From: Ricordea florida | Lineage: Eukaryota; Cnidaria; Anthozoa; Corallimorpharia; Ricordeidae | Assembly: GCA_949710005.1 (NCBI GenBank) | Contig: OX453281.1 | Location: 18,985,061 to 19,049,060, forward strand | Length of the DNA: 64,000 nucleotides | Direction of reading: 5' to 3' | In this document: one piece after another, positions 21,110-28,419 of the stretch | Numbering within the stretch: the first letter of the stretch is position 1 | How the letters are laid out: each line of letters starts with the position of its first letter | Notes under the pieces: generated by a model | What the model was told of the DNA's origin: nothing | The model's database searches: none | What the model saw: only the letters and a program-made list of their open reading frames with translations | Program-made: the position numbers and the translations under genes

Positions 21110-21502
21110 ATGTCTGAAGAAACGAGTCAAGTTGAGCAAATCACTAGAGAGCCTTCTGTCAAAACCAAGGTCAAAGACCCCAAGAGAGTTCAGGCTGGTA
21201 AAACATTATCGGAAAAGAACAAGAGGGCCAGAGAGGCTTTGAAACGTGAAGAGGAAAGGGAGAAGAAAGAGAGTGAAAAGGAAGAGGATAAGGGTAGTTC
21301 TGGTGATGGAAGAGGTGGTTGGATGCCGTCCCAACCTATCTTTTTAGCCATAGGTGCAATTGGCCTCACCGCCTATGGACTGTGGACCAACTATCGAGAT
21401 AGGATACCTGACTTGCATTTTCCATCGAACCCCAAAGTCACAGAAAGTCAACCCGTGGCCAGCAAAGCAAAGGAAACCAATTTAAAAGATGACGTGTTAT
21501 GA
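21110..21502 (+). CDS. Small membrane protein, 'VEQITR' family
   Basis: 130 residues. It starts 'MSEETSQVEQITREPS', then has a Lys/Glu-rich helical stretch, a membrane segment ('PIFLAIGAIGLTAYGLWTNY') and a hydrophilic tail after 'RIPDL'. The Polinton 2 homologue (39,941) shares 'VEQITRDP', 'VEAGKKLAE' and 'RIPDL'. The start at 21,110 was chosen because the homologue begins MSEE. Probably virion-membrane or internal; function unknown. Confidence 0.75.
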   Translation: MSEETSQVEQITREPSVKTKVKDPKRVQAGKTLSEKNKRAREALKREEEREKKESEKEEDKGSSGDGRGGWMPSQPIFLAIGAIGLTAYGLWTNYRDRIPDLHFPSNPKVTESQPVASKAKETNLKDDVL

Positions 21503-21508
21503 TCCAAA

Positions 21509-21730
21509 ATGACGGAGAATAAGCTCGTGAAGACAGTTACTGGCTCTGCAGTGCTCGTTGGATTGTCAACTGGGATGGGCTGGCTTGGCAAAAAGGCTCT
21601 TCGGGAGTCGTTCATCGGTGACCCATCGACCAGTATCATGAACTATGGCAAATGGGTGCTTGTGCTGTCTATAGCCATGTATGTCAAAACCTATTTAGAG
21701 GATCAGAAGATACTACCCACAAGTGATTGA
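21509..21730 (+). CDS. Small two-helix membrane protein, 'ENKLVKTVT' family
   Basis: 73 residues with two hydrophobic helices ('SAVLVGLSTGMGWLG' and 'WVLVLSIAMYV'). The end is conserved: 'KTYLEDQKILP'. The Polinton 2 homologue at 39,686 is over half identical by eye. Tight packing with both neighbours suggests co-expression. The size suggests a minor virion protein; this is inference. Confidence 0.8.
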   Translation: MTENKLVKTVTGSAVLVGLSTGMGWLGKKALRESFIGDPSTSIMNYGKWVLVLSIAMYVKTYLEDQKILPTSD

Positions 21731-21732
21731 AC

Positions 21733-22131
21733 ATGCCTTTGAGTTTCACTGAAGCAATTAAAGATGCTCAAACTGATTACATTATTGATCTTATGAGACA
21801 CATAAGACAATCATACGTTAATGCTTTGCATAAAGCTGAGTATCTCTCTGCTGAGAGAAATTTAGAGGTTGAAATCGACCCCATGCCTAGTAACAGAGAG
21901 CTTATCGAATGGTATTTCAAACTTGGAAATAGACAATTTCATCGTGCCAAGGAGCCTAAACTGGTAGGCTATCTTTTGAGAGATATGGATAAGGAACTTG
22001 ATGAGACCAACAAAAAGTCGGAAAAGGCTACAGAACAACCACAACGAGGCTCACACCCATTAGTATCCTTTATGTTTGGGGTGTTGGCATCGATCGCGTT
22101 ATACACAGGCTTGAAATTGTTTAAGAAGTAG
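21733..22131 (+). CDS. Tail-anchored small protein, Polinton 1 only
   Basis: 132 residues from ATG 21,733. The body is helical and charged ('MRHIRQSYVNALHKAEYLS', 'ELIEWYFKLGNRQFHRAK'), with one C-terminal membrane segment ('VSFMFGVLASIALYTGLKLF'). No family recognised and no counterpart in Polinton 2, although the neighbours on both sides are conserved there. Confidence 0.65.
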   Translation: MPLSFTEAIKDAQTDYIIDLMRHIRQSYVNALHKAEYLSAERNLEVEIDPMPSNRELIEWYFKLGNRQFHRAKEPKLVGYLLRDMDKELDETNKKSEKATEQPQRGSHPLVSFMFGVLASIALYTGLKLFKK

Positions 22132-22147
22132 GACAACAAATGGATAA

Positions 22148-22552
22148 ATGGCGACTATAGCAATCATGCTTGGAGGGGCAGTCCTCAACGCAACGGCCTT
22201 CATTGGTGGAAACTATTTAGCAAAAGTCATTAGCGGCTCGTCTTCGGCCGATCTCCAACTTGAAAGGGAAAGGCATGACAAAGCCATGGAGAAGTACCAG
22301 AAAGACTATGCTGCTTATCAAGAGAGACGAATGGCTTATATTGACTTTGAGAACCGTAGGAAGGGTGATGAGAACCAAGCCTCTGAGAACATATCAAAGA
22401 CGGACGAAGCGCTAAGATTGTACAATCAAATGGGCAATCCCCCACAATTCTCTAACTATTACCGACCCAATTCAGATCAAAAGACTGGGGAAATGGTCTA
22501 CGTTTCTGGTGGGATGTTAGCCTTGGGATACATTGCCAGCAAATGGATATGA
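22148..22552 (+). CDS. Small membrane protein, 'MLGGAVLNATAF' family
   Basis: 134 residues. The hydrophobic N-terminus 'MLGGAVLNATAFIGGNYLAK' is followed by a charged coiled-coil region ('HDKAMEKYQKDYAAYQERR') and a second hydrophobic end ('VYVSGGMLALGYIASKWI'). The Polinton 2 homologue (39,262) is closely similar, including 'YQKDYA', 'SKTDEAL', 'YYRP' and 'GGMLALGY'. I recall the same family elsewhere in cnidarians. Likely a virion component. Confidence 0.8.
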   Translation: MATIAIMLGGAVLNATAFIGGNYLAKVISGSSSADLQLERERHDKAMEKYQKDYAAYQERRMAYIDFENRRKGDENQASENISKTDEALRLYNQMGNPPQFSNYYRPNSDQKTGEMVYVSGGMLALGYIASKWI

Positions 22553-22788
22553 TGACTCCCCACGAGTATGTCAAGTTGGTGGGGACCAGAGCTGAGCAAT
22601 TGCGGATGGGTAGTAAACCAGTGATAGACTGGCCATTTGATTTCAACCCTATAGCCATTGCCAAGAGTGAACTCAAACAGCGCGTTTTACCCCTTGCTAT
22701 AATTAGAAAGATCCCGGACTGCAATTCAAAGACTGGTTTCCGCGACGAGATATGGGACCCAAACGACATGCACATACGAGACTTTTAA
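22543..22788 (+). CDS. RPB6-like RNA polymerase subunit
   Basis: 81 residues. The pattern 'HEYVKLVGTRAEQLRMG', then 'NPIAIAKSELKQRVLPLAII', then 'RKIPD' matches the RPB6/omega fold as I know it: Y-x3-LLGxRA-xQ, then a P-x2-IA-x-KEL helix and a P-(L/I)-x-IxRxLPD strand. RPB6 stabilises RNA polymerase assembly, and homologues occur in eukaryotes, archaea and large DNA viruses (poxviruses, asfarviruses and others). The ATG overlaps the end of the previous gene by 10 bases, so it is part of the same array. No counterpart in Polinton 2 and no other polymerase subunit in the window, so it would have to act with a host or helper-virus enzyme. The acidic N-terminal extension of cellular RPB6 is absent. 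Confidence 0.8.
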   Translation: MDMMTPHEYVKLVGTRAEQLRMGSKPVIDWPFDFNPIAIAKSELKQRVLPLAIIRKIPDCNSKTGFRDEIWDPNDMHIRDF

Positions 22789-22823
22789 AATCAGTTTAGA
22801 AGTTTCCATATTCAACTTCAAAT

Positions 22824-23762
22824 ATGGCAACTGCTTATGATGATCCTGATTTGGATCCGACTACACTAAATGAGGCAGGTGATGGTGATGATGGTGATGA
22901 TACACTTTACATGAGCCCAATCATAAAAACGTCCACCACTCACCTCCCTGATGATGCAGAGGAAGAAACCTCGTTCGGTGGTGTTGATGAAACTCGGCCC
23001 TTACTGATAGAAGAGATGGAAATAGAACAAGATGAAGCCTGGGCCAAGATTAGATCAAGATTCCCCAAAGTTGATACGTCCAAGTTTACAGCCAAACTGA
23101 ATGAATTCAAACAAGTAGTCGTCAAATTGTTTAGGAAAGGATCAAAACCTTATGTGTTATTCAAAGGTGACGATGAATTGAATGATAGATTGCCAGACAC
23201 CATCAAAAACAGTCTAGGCCCAAGAGCAGAAGACGTCCTGGAAGCCAATGATGGTGTGATCGCTGAGAAAAAGGGATTACTCACCAAAATGAAGGAGACG
23301 CTAAGATTCCAAAGAGATAAGCCTCTGAAGACCCCAGAAGAAGAAAGTAACATAGAGACTCTGGAGAGGGAAATCGGTGAGCAGGAGGAGGAGATAGCCA
23401 ATTTGGAGGGTGAGAATGAGAGAATCCAGGAACGAATGTCATTGCGGGATCGTGTAAAGGCCATCTTCAAGAAATACGGATTCACAGTCTTTGCTGTCAT
23501 GAGTGCCGTTGGAGTGGTCATTGGTGTCATAGTCTCCAACCTCTCCAAAGGGCTATCGAAATTGGGCAAGGGTGTTGGTGATGGGCTAAAAAACCTTGGG
23601 AAGAAACTTGGCGAATTGCTGCCTGGGATGGTGGGCGCTATTGTAAGCTTTCTGTTCAAGACTGCTGGAGAGGTCGTCTCATTCCTGGGGAAACATGCCT
23701 GGCTGTTAATAATGGCGGTTGTGCTTTACTTCATAGAAGAGTTAAAAAGGAGACGTACATGA
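22824..23762 (+). CDS. Coiled-coil protein with C-terminal membrane-active module
   Basis: 312 residues. An acidic disordered N-terminus contains 'DDTLYMSPI'. A coiled coil follows (about residues 140-210, 'LEREIGEQEEEIANLEGENE'). The C-terminal module is highly conserved: a hydrophobic helix ('FAVMSAVGVVIGVIVSNL'), Gly/Lys-rich amphipathic repeats ('LGKGVGDGLKNLGKKLGELL'), then two further hydrophobic helices ending 'HAWLLIMAVVLYFIE'. The Polinton 2 homologue (37,969) has a longer coiled coil and nearly the same module. It resembles membrane-lytic or membrane-shaping virion proteins in design, which is inference. Confidence 0.8.
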   Translation: MATAYDDPDLDPTTLNEAGDGDDGDDTLYMSPIIKTSTTHLPDDAEEETSFGGVDETRPLLIEEMEIEQDEAWAKIRSRFPKVDTSKFTAKLNEFKQVVVKLFRKGSKPYVLFKGDDELNDRLPDTIKNSLGPRAEDVLEANDGVIAEKKGLLTKMKETLRFQRDKPLKTPEEESNIETLEREIGEQEEEIANLEGENERIQERMSLRDRVKAIFKKYGFTVFAVMSAVGVVIGVIVSNLSKGLSKLGKGVGDGLKNLGKKLGELLPGMVGAIVSFLFKTAGEVVSFLGKHAWLLIMAVVLYFIEELKRRRT

Positions 23763-23947
23763 ATCAAATGAAGAGCTATTGTGTCAAAGAGAAAAAGCTG
23801 ACTGATTGTGTGCCTGGTAGTGAAACCTTGACCAAAACAGCCAAAGGAAGGCCGATGATGAAGTGTAAATGTTCCAGCTGCGGCATCATCAAAACTCGAT
23901 TCCTCTCAGAGGCTGACTATAGAAGTTTAAAGATGTTGAAGAAGTAA
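23759..23947 (+). CDS. DUF5679-like zinc ribbon
   Basis: 62 residues; its ATG overlaps the previous stop as ATGA. 'MKSYCVKEKK', then 'GRPMMKCKCSSCGIIKTRF', fits the small DUF5679 ribbon (YCVKCxxK...GRxxxxGxCxxCGxxKxRF). The second Cys of the first knuckle is Glu here, so metal binding may be altered. The family occurs in some large DNA viruses and Polinton-like elements, as I recall. No counterpart in Polinton 2. Confidence 0.7.
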   Translation: MNQMKSYCVKEKKLTDCVPGSETLTKTAKGRPMMKCKCSSCGIIKTRFLSEADYRSLKMLKK

Positions 23948-23956
23948 TCAAACAAC

Positions 23957-24586
23957 ATGTTGAGCATTACTATGTACGCGTCTGAATCCAGGGTGTATTT
24001 GGATCCCCCATTGGAAGAGGTTCGGGAGATCCAACTCCTCGACTGTGTTGTACCCAAACGATTGGTGAACTTCAAGGATCGACAGAGCCTTCTCAAGGAG
24101 GATCGACCCATCATAATAATCCAGCCCGGTACATACTCTCTACGTGGCATACACGCAATCCTTCTGAACGATCCGGACAACGCCAAGCTGTCTATCATTG
24201 AGACTGGCACCGTTGATTACCTGTACTCCAACAAGACGTTCAACATTAAACTCACAAGAGGTCTCCAAGTTGCGTTGGGGGTGCCTGAAATCGTAATCCC
24301 TGGAAAGCTGTACCCCATCAACATACAGATTAAGGAGCCGCTGAGACTTTTGTGCAGTCTAGTGGACAATAAGTCGTCATATGCGAATGAGACTCTGTAT
24401 GGCGACCTCGTGAAACTCTCACCTTCCCACCTCCTTGCCAACATACCATCACAGGATTACCCGGCCATGCCAGTCCAAAACCATGAGAGTCTCCTAACCC
24501 ACTTCGACTTAAGTATCCTCGACATTGGATGGAAGAAACTTGATCTGAAGGGTTCTCCCATCACATTCAGTATACGATTCAGATAA
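23957..24586 (+). CDS. Penton-like minor capsid candidate
   Basis: 209 residues, beta-rich, no membrane segment. Landmarks are 'YLDPPLEEVREIQLLD', 'IQPGTYSLRGIHAILL', 'LQVALGVPEIVIPGKLYPI' and a final beta pair ending 'ITFSIRFR'. I recognise this family from many invertebrate Polinton-like elements, where a single jelly-roll penton or spike role has been suggested. That role is inference here. The Polinton 2 version (37,562) lacks about 75 central residues. Confidence 0.6.
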   Translation: MLSITMYASESRVYLDPPLEEVREIQLLDCVVPKRLVNFKDRQSLLKEDRPIIIIQPGTYSLRGIHAILLNDPDNAKLSIIETGTVDYLYSNKTFNIKLTRGLQVALGVPEIVIPGKLYPINIQIKEPLRLLCSLVDNKSSYANETLYGDLVKLSPSHLLANIPSQDYPAMPVQNHESLLTHFDLSILDIGWKKLDLKGSPITFSIRFR

Positions 24587-24617
24587 CATCTTAAAAGTAA
24601 GTGATCCTCAGTCCAAA

Positions 24618-25220
24618 ATGGGAGAATATAAGGCGATTTACCCTAACTTGGAAGCCACTGCGCCTCCTCCCACTGATGGACCATCATTCAGACTTCAACA
24701 ATGTTGCGATGCCCTGAACAAGCTAAAGTCTGAATTAAACCACTACGAGACAGTACTCAAAAAATACAACCGATCCAAGGGCACACTCATGAATGTAAGC
24801 TCGACCTGTGGTATAATGTCTTGCGTCTTGGCGGCTGGCGGTCTGGGCACGTCGCTTAGTGGTGTCGGAATCGTCGCATCTGTACCATTGGGTGTGGTGA
24901 GTGGTGTGTTTGTGTGTGCATCCATAGCGTGTCAACAGATATCCAAGAGACTGTCCCAGAAAGCTGTGAAGCATCAAAACACCATCACACTGGCCAGATC
25001 CAAGATAAACACCATTGAAGACCTGGTGTCCAAAGCCCTTCGTGACAATACGATCTCTGACTCAGAATTCTCGTTGATCGTGGACGAACTCAAGAAATTC
25101 GAAAAGCTCAAGGCCGAGATACGGGCTACGGCTCAAAAAAATGTGAGTGGAGAGGACCCATTGGTGCTGAGGCAGAGAGTACGCGAAGAAATCCTCAAAG
25201 AACTAAAAGAAGGACCATAA
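24618..25220 (+). CDS. Conserved helical protein with central hydrophobic hairpin
   Basis: 200 residues. Helical N-terminal half, then a Gly/Val-rich hydrophobic centre ('AAGGLGTSLSGVGIVASVPL', 'GVVSGVFVCAS'), then coiled-coil text ('KINTIEDLVSKALRDN', 'EFSLIVDELKKFEKLK'). The Polinton 2 homologue (36,944) is alignable end to end. I recall relatives in other cnidarian elements; no biochemical role is known to me. Leader motif 'tcttaaaagtaagtgat' precedes it. Confidence 0.75.
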   Translation: MGEYKAIYPNLEATAPPPTDGPSFRLQQCCDALNKLKSELNHYETVLKKYNRSKGTLMNVSSTCGIMSCVLAAGGLGTSLSGVGIVASVPLGVVSGVFVCASIACQQISKRLSQKAVKHQNTITLARSKINTIEDLVSKALRDNTISDSEFSLIVDELKKFEKLKAEIRATAQKNVSGEDPLVLRQRVREEILKELKEGP

Positions 25221-25260
25221 CTATCATATACGAGCAAAACAAATACTAGTGCAAAATAGA

Positions 25261-25290
25261 CTTAAAAGTTTGAACTCTTCTACCCAAATT
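25261..25290 (+). promoter_or_regulatory. 30-bp leader/promoter block, copy 1
   Basis: CTTAAAAGTTTGAACTCTTC plus 'tacccaaatt' lies just before the ATG at 25,299. It is repeated with one mismatch at 25,790-25,819, before the ATG at 25,831. The TTAAA core matches the motif before other Polinton genes. Confidence 0.65.
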
Positions 25291-25298
25291 ACTTGACC

Positions 25299-25772
25299 AT
25301 GGCGGCAATACCGATGGACTTAATATGTGATTTCAGAAACAAGTATCCAAAGGCTAAACGTTATAAATTCAGACTTCATAATGGCCAATCTGGAAGTTAC
25401 ATTGAGTGGGGCCATAATGGAAAAACAATCATGTCTGAGAACCCCACTGACAAAACATGTATTGATGATTTACCACCCTCTTTGGAAAGACTATTATGGA
25501 TAGATTTAGGATTGATTGATGAGTCACAACCTAGTGGCTTAAAAGTAATACATACTAATGACATAACCATGGGCAACAATCAAACTAAAAATCAATTGGA
25601 GTGTGACTTGGCAAAAGCAGAAGAAAATGTTGAAAGACTGGAAGAAAGTGTTGAAAGAGCAGAAGAAGACGTTGAAAACGTAAAACACACATTAAATCTT
25701 GGAGTAAAAGTTTTGACGGTGTGTGCTATGGTTGAAGTTTTTCGTGTCATGTCGTCATTCCTTCTTGATTAA
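25299..25772 (+). CDS. Short paralogue of the 511-residue protein, with coiled coil and membrane anchor
   Basis: 157 residues from ATG 25,299. The first 70 residues match the N-terminal module of the next gene ('DFRNKYPKA', 'YIEWGHNGKTIMS', 'PSLERLLWIDLGL'). A coiled coil ('AEENVERLEESVERAEEDVE') and a hydrophobic C-terminus follow. The shared leader and shared module show a duplication followed by replacement of the body. Polinton 2 has only the long version. Role unknown; a virion surface partner of the long form is possible. Confidence 0.75.
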   Translation: MAAIPMDLICDFRNKYPKAKRYKFRLHNGQSGSYIEWGHNGKTIMSENPTDKTCIDDLPPSLERLLWIDLGLIDESQPSGLKVIHTNDITMGNNQTKNQLECDLAKAEENVERLEESVERAEEDVENVKHTLNLGVKVLTVCAMVEVFRVMSSFLLD

Positions 25773-25789
25773 TCATATGCCTCTAATGG

Positions 25790-25819
25790 CTTAAACGTTT
25801 GAACTCTTCTACCCAAATT
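25790..25819 (+). promoter_or_regulatory. 30-bp leader/promoter block, copy 2
   Basis: Differs from 25,261-25,290 at one of 30 positions (CTTAAACGTTT for CTTAAAAGTTT). It lies 12 bases before the ATG at 25,831. Confidence 0.65.
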
Positions 25820-25830
25820 CTGGATAGAAG

Positions 25831-27366
25831 ATGGTCTTACTCGATGACTTCAAAAACAAGTATCCAAAGGCTGACCTTAACCAATTCAACTTTGTGAACG
25901 ATCAATATGGGGGGTACATTAGATGGAAAGATAACGGTATGACAGTCATGTCCTATGATGACCCCACTGGCAAGACATGGACTGATGGGATGCAACCAAG
26001 TTTGAAATCGCGACTCTGGACTGATCTTGGACTGGCCGCACTGAACTCATTCCCGCCAAGCTTAACCATGACCAAACGATACTACCCGATACCCGCCGTT
26101 GACTTTGACAGCCCCACCAGTAACACCACAAACATGCTGACCTCGCTGGACATATACGTGTCCAATACGAAGAAATTCAACGCCAAGATGCGTAATGTTT
26201 TCACCTCCCAAGTTGTAACTTTCAAGTTTGGGAAACAAAGTCGAAAGTGGTTGAACGCCCCCGACATGAACTACTGGCCACAACAACTGAACTTTGCAGT
26301 GTGGTGTGCGACCTCTGGCTGTGGGATTAGCCCCTTCGAGAGCCTCAACTACCCCAAAGTCGTGAATAGCTTCATCAAGTTTCATGTATACTTCACCATA
26401 AGACGAATATTGTATGAACTGAGCCTTCCACTGCCTGATGAGCAACCCTTTGTAATCAACAACAACCCTTACAGCAAGGTCGCTTATCAACGATTGTGCG
26501 CTGAATTTGGCATCTCAAACAACTCTGACTTCAGATGGAAAGGTGGACGAAACGGGGGTTTGGGTGACATCTTCATCGATTATGGGGCTGGGTACCATGG
26601 AGTAGGTGGAGGATACCAAAACGTCCATATGGTAAGAAACTATGACGATGGAGCTGACCAATGGCCTGGTGAAGGTGGCAATTTCGCTGATGATGGGGGT
26701 AAGAAGGAAAAGGGTGACCTCATTTCATTCATCCGTAATGACGACTTTGCTGATTACAAGTATGCTTGGTTCATACCAACGAGTGGCTATGGACTCACCA
26801 AGGCTGGGCTAGGCAGGTTGAATCGGTCTGCTGAAGCTTTTGTTTACTGTGTGTTGGGGGCTCAAGTCAACACTAGAAACTCGATTGTGGGCACTGGTGG
26901 TGGAGCAATTGAAACTCAACAAGAATTCTTGGCCCTGTTTGAGAGTAGTGTGATCGAGAACGACATATCGAGTTCGATCCAAAGGTACCAACTGGCCACT
27001 CAAGAGGCTAAATTAAGACTTGATTTGGCCATTGCTCCTGGAGTGTGGTTGATGCCTAGTAACATGATCATAAACACGGAGAGCGTGGTCGGGTATAACA
27101 ACAACCTCATGAAGGCCACTGATGGGATGAAATTTGGTGTCAACACAAACATAAACCTAGAGACTAAGACTGTGGGGATCAGCCATAACCTGGGCTCTTC
27201 CAAGGTCAAGTTACCACATGCAATTGTAGAGACTAAACGTTCAACAACAACACCAACGATCCATCCTCCCCCTGAAATCAAAGAAGAAACAAATACTAAT
27301 CATGAAACCAACCTGATACTGTTAATCGTTGGAGTTGGAATTGCCGCTTGGATGCTCTTCAGATAA
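25831..27366 (+). CDS. Large conserved structural candidate with C-terminal anchor
   Basis: 511 residues. The N-terminal module (1-75) has 'DFKNKYPKADLNQF', 'YGGYIRWKDNGMTVMS' and 'DDPTGKTWTDG'. A long mixed domain contains 'YWPQQLNFAVWCATSGCGIS', 'FHVYFTIRRILYEL', 'PFVINNNPYSKVAYQRLCAE', 'GAQVNTRNSI' and 'APGVWLMPSNMI'. A Thr/Pro-rich stalk leads to a final membrane helix ending 'AWMLFR'. There is no signal peptide. The Polinton 2 homologue (35,264) is very similar over the central domain and also ends with a helix and 'LFR'. I recall the central domain from many coral elements. Capsid-associated or surface protein are both possible. Confidence 0.75.
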   Translation: MVLLDDFKNKYPKADLNQFNFVNDQYGGYIRWKDNGMTVMSYDDPTGKTWTDGMQPSLKSRLWTDLGLAALNSFPPSLTMTKRYYPIPAVDFDSPTSNTTNMLTSLDIYVSNTKKFNAKMRNVFTSQVVTFKFGKQSRKWLNAPDMNYWPQQLNFAVWCATSGCGISPFESLNYPKVVNSFIKFHVYFTIRRILYELSLPLPDEQPFVINNNPYSKVAYQRLCAEFGISNNSDFRWKGGRNGGLGDIFIDYGAGYHGVGGGYQNVHMVRNYDDGADQWPGEGGNFADDGGKKEKGDLISFIRNDDFADYKYAWFIPTSGYGLTKAGLGRLNRSAEAFVYCVLGAQVNTRNSIVGTGGGAIETQQEFLALFESSVIENDISSSIQRYQLATQEAKLRLDLAIAPGVWLMPSNMIINTESVVGYNNNLMKATDGMKFGVNTNINLETKTVGISHNLGSSKVKLPHAIVETKRSTTTPTIHPPPEIKEETNTNHETNLILLIVGVGIAAWMLFR

Positions 27367-27392
27367 AAATTGAAATTTCCAATCCATAGATC

Positions 27393-27776
27393 ATGGCCTC
27401 GCAAATCATGACATCATTGGCAATCGTTGGCAGCCGGTACTTCAATGACATGTCCTTCTTGAAAGAGCAAATACGTAAAGCCCTCAAGAAATGGAAGCTG
27501 GATCTCTCCGACATACAATTGATTGTGTCTGGGGGTGCAGAAGGAGTTGATGAACTGGCCATGGATTTTGCCATTGAACAGGAGATCCCGTTCAAAGCGT
27601 TTGAACCTCAATGGGACTATTATGGCAAGGCGGCTGGGCCAATCCGCAATAGAGCGATCATGGAGTGTGCAACGCATGTATTGGCCTTGCCTTCTTGTAT
27701 TTACTCACCAGGTACCAAATCCGCTATTAAGTTGGCTAGGAAATACAAGAGAGAGGTTATAGTCGTTTATGTCTAA
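27393..27776 (+). CDS. SLOG-family protein (DUF2493/YspA-like)
   Basis: 127 residues. Features of the SLOG Rossmann-like fold are 'AIVGSRYFND' at the start, 'IQLIVSGGAEGVDELAMDFA', 'WDYYGKAAGPIRNRAIM' and 'PGTKSAIKLARKYKREVIVV'. GGAxGxD and GKxAGPxRN are the signature of DUF2493/YspA-like proteins, which bind nucleotide-derived ligands and occur in bacteria, phages and some large viruses. It is the last plus-strand gene of the element. No counterpart in Polinton 2. Suggested role: sensing or binding a nucleotide signal in the infected cell; this is inference. Confidence 0.85.
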   Translation: MASQIMTSLAIVGSRYFNDMSFLKEQIRKALKKWKLDLSDIQLIVSGGAEGVDELAMDFAIEQEIPFKAFEPQWDYYGKAAGPIRNRAIMECATHVLALPSCIYSPGTKSAIKLARKYKREVIVVYV

Positions 27777-27790
27777 TGATTAAGTGAACT

Positions 27791-27815
27791 TTTGTAACGT
27801 GAAGCGCGTTACAAA
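27791..27815. promoter_or_regulatory. 25-bp dyad, copy 2
   Basis: TTTGTAAC-N9-GTTACAAA, between the convergent SLOG gene and the CxxC-repeat gene. It could terminate both transcripts as a hairpin or bind a regulator. Confidence 0.75.
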
Positions 27816-27829
27816 TGTCTTTGGATACC

Positions 27830-28117
27830 TCACAAAGGCCCACACTTTCCACAATCCTTTCGTAGCTTAACATGACGACAAACATACTCTCCACTACACA
27901 AATGGCACATCCGTTTCTTATTATTAGTCTTAATTCTACCATGTTCACAATAACGATGAGGGCTACACGCTCGACAATTACCTCTCTGTCTATCGTGTAA
28001 GCAGATACCTGCGCCGCCGCAGTCTTTACAAGTATACCTTATCCTATCGTGTTGGCAAATACCAACACCGCCACACTCTTTGCAGATTGATTTTTGTCGA
28101 CCGTGCATGCAAGGCAT
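27830..28117 (-). CDS. CxxCGG-xxxC-xH repeat zinc protein
   Basis: 95 residues of tandem Cys/His units: 'CKECGGVGICQHDRIRYTC', 'CKDCGGAGICLHDRQRGNC', then two degenerate units, ending 'CGKCGPL'. This repeat (CKxCGGxxICxHxRxRxxC) occurs in proteins of giant viruses and some protists, as I recall. It probably binds zinc and perhaps nucleic acid. Polinton 2 carries the same unit fused to a SAP-like N-terminus at 34,763. On the minus strand a TATATATGGAAT sequence lies about 110-120 bases upstream of the ATG. Confidence 0.75.
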   Translation of the reverse strand: MPCMHGRQKSICKECGGVGICQHDRIRYTCKDCGGAGICLHDRQRGNCRACSPHRYCEHGRIKTNNKKRMCHLCSGEYVCRHVKLRKDCGKCGPL

Positions 28118-28380
28118 TTCTCAAAGCTGTACCCGATGGTAAAAACATCGACCATCAATTACAATTTTGTAATGTCACACACTCGCTCTGTTTTACTCCC
28201 ACGCTTCCGCTTTAATACCACGCCCCATTCCATATATACTTTTACGACGTAGCAACCGCGATTCTATAAATGGGTTTGATGTTTACTTTCTAAAGGCCCG
28301 TTTCTAACGTCGCTCAGGAATGTAATGACGTCAATGTAAAACCACTTTGAACCGGAAACTTCTTGACCTCTGTTATAGCT
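28118..28380 (-). promoter_or_regulatory. Intergenic region with TATA-like boxes
   Basis: No coding frame. Minus-strand 'gtatatatggaatggggcg' near 28,225-28,245 and 'tatagaatcgcgg' near 28,260-28,275 are TATA-like and lie upstream of the CxxC-repeat gene. Plus-strand text contains a CRE-like TGACGTCA at 28,326-28,333. Likely the promoter of the minus-strand gene. Confidence 0.4.
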
Positions 28381-28405
28381 TTTGTAACATGATCTATGTT
28401 ACAAA
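28381..28405. promoter_or_regulatory. 25-bp dyad, copy 3
   Basis: TTTGTAAC-N9-GTTACAAA, 15 bases beyond the stop side of the minus-strand gene at 28,420-29,058. It marks that gene's 3' boundary. Confidence 0.75.
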
Positions 28406-28419
28406 AATATCATGTATGA

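Noticed and set aside
23150-23659. Ser/Pro-rich antisense frame opposite the coiled-coil gene
   Set aside because: Composition mirrors the Glu/Lys/Leu codons of the plus gene, and the same shadow appears opposite the homologue in Polinton 2.
25831-27366. The 511-residue protein as the major capsid protein
   Set aside because: Considered, but the C-terminal membrane anchor and the distance from the ATPase favour the 403-residue protein. It is kept as the alternative.
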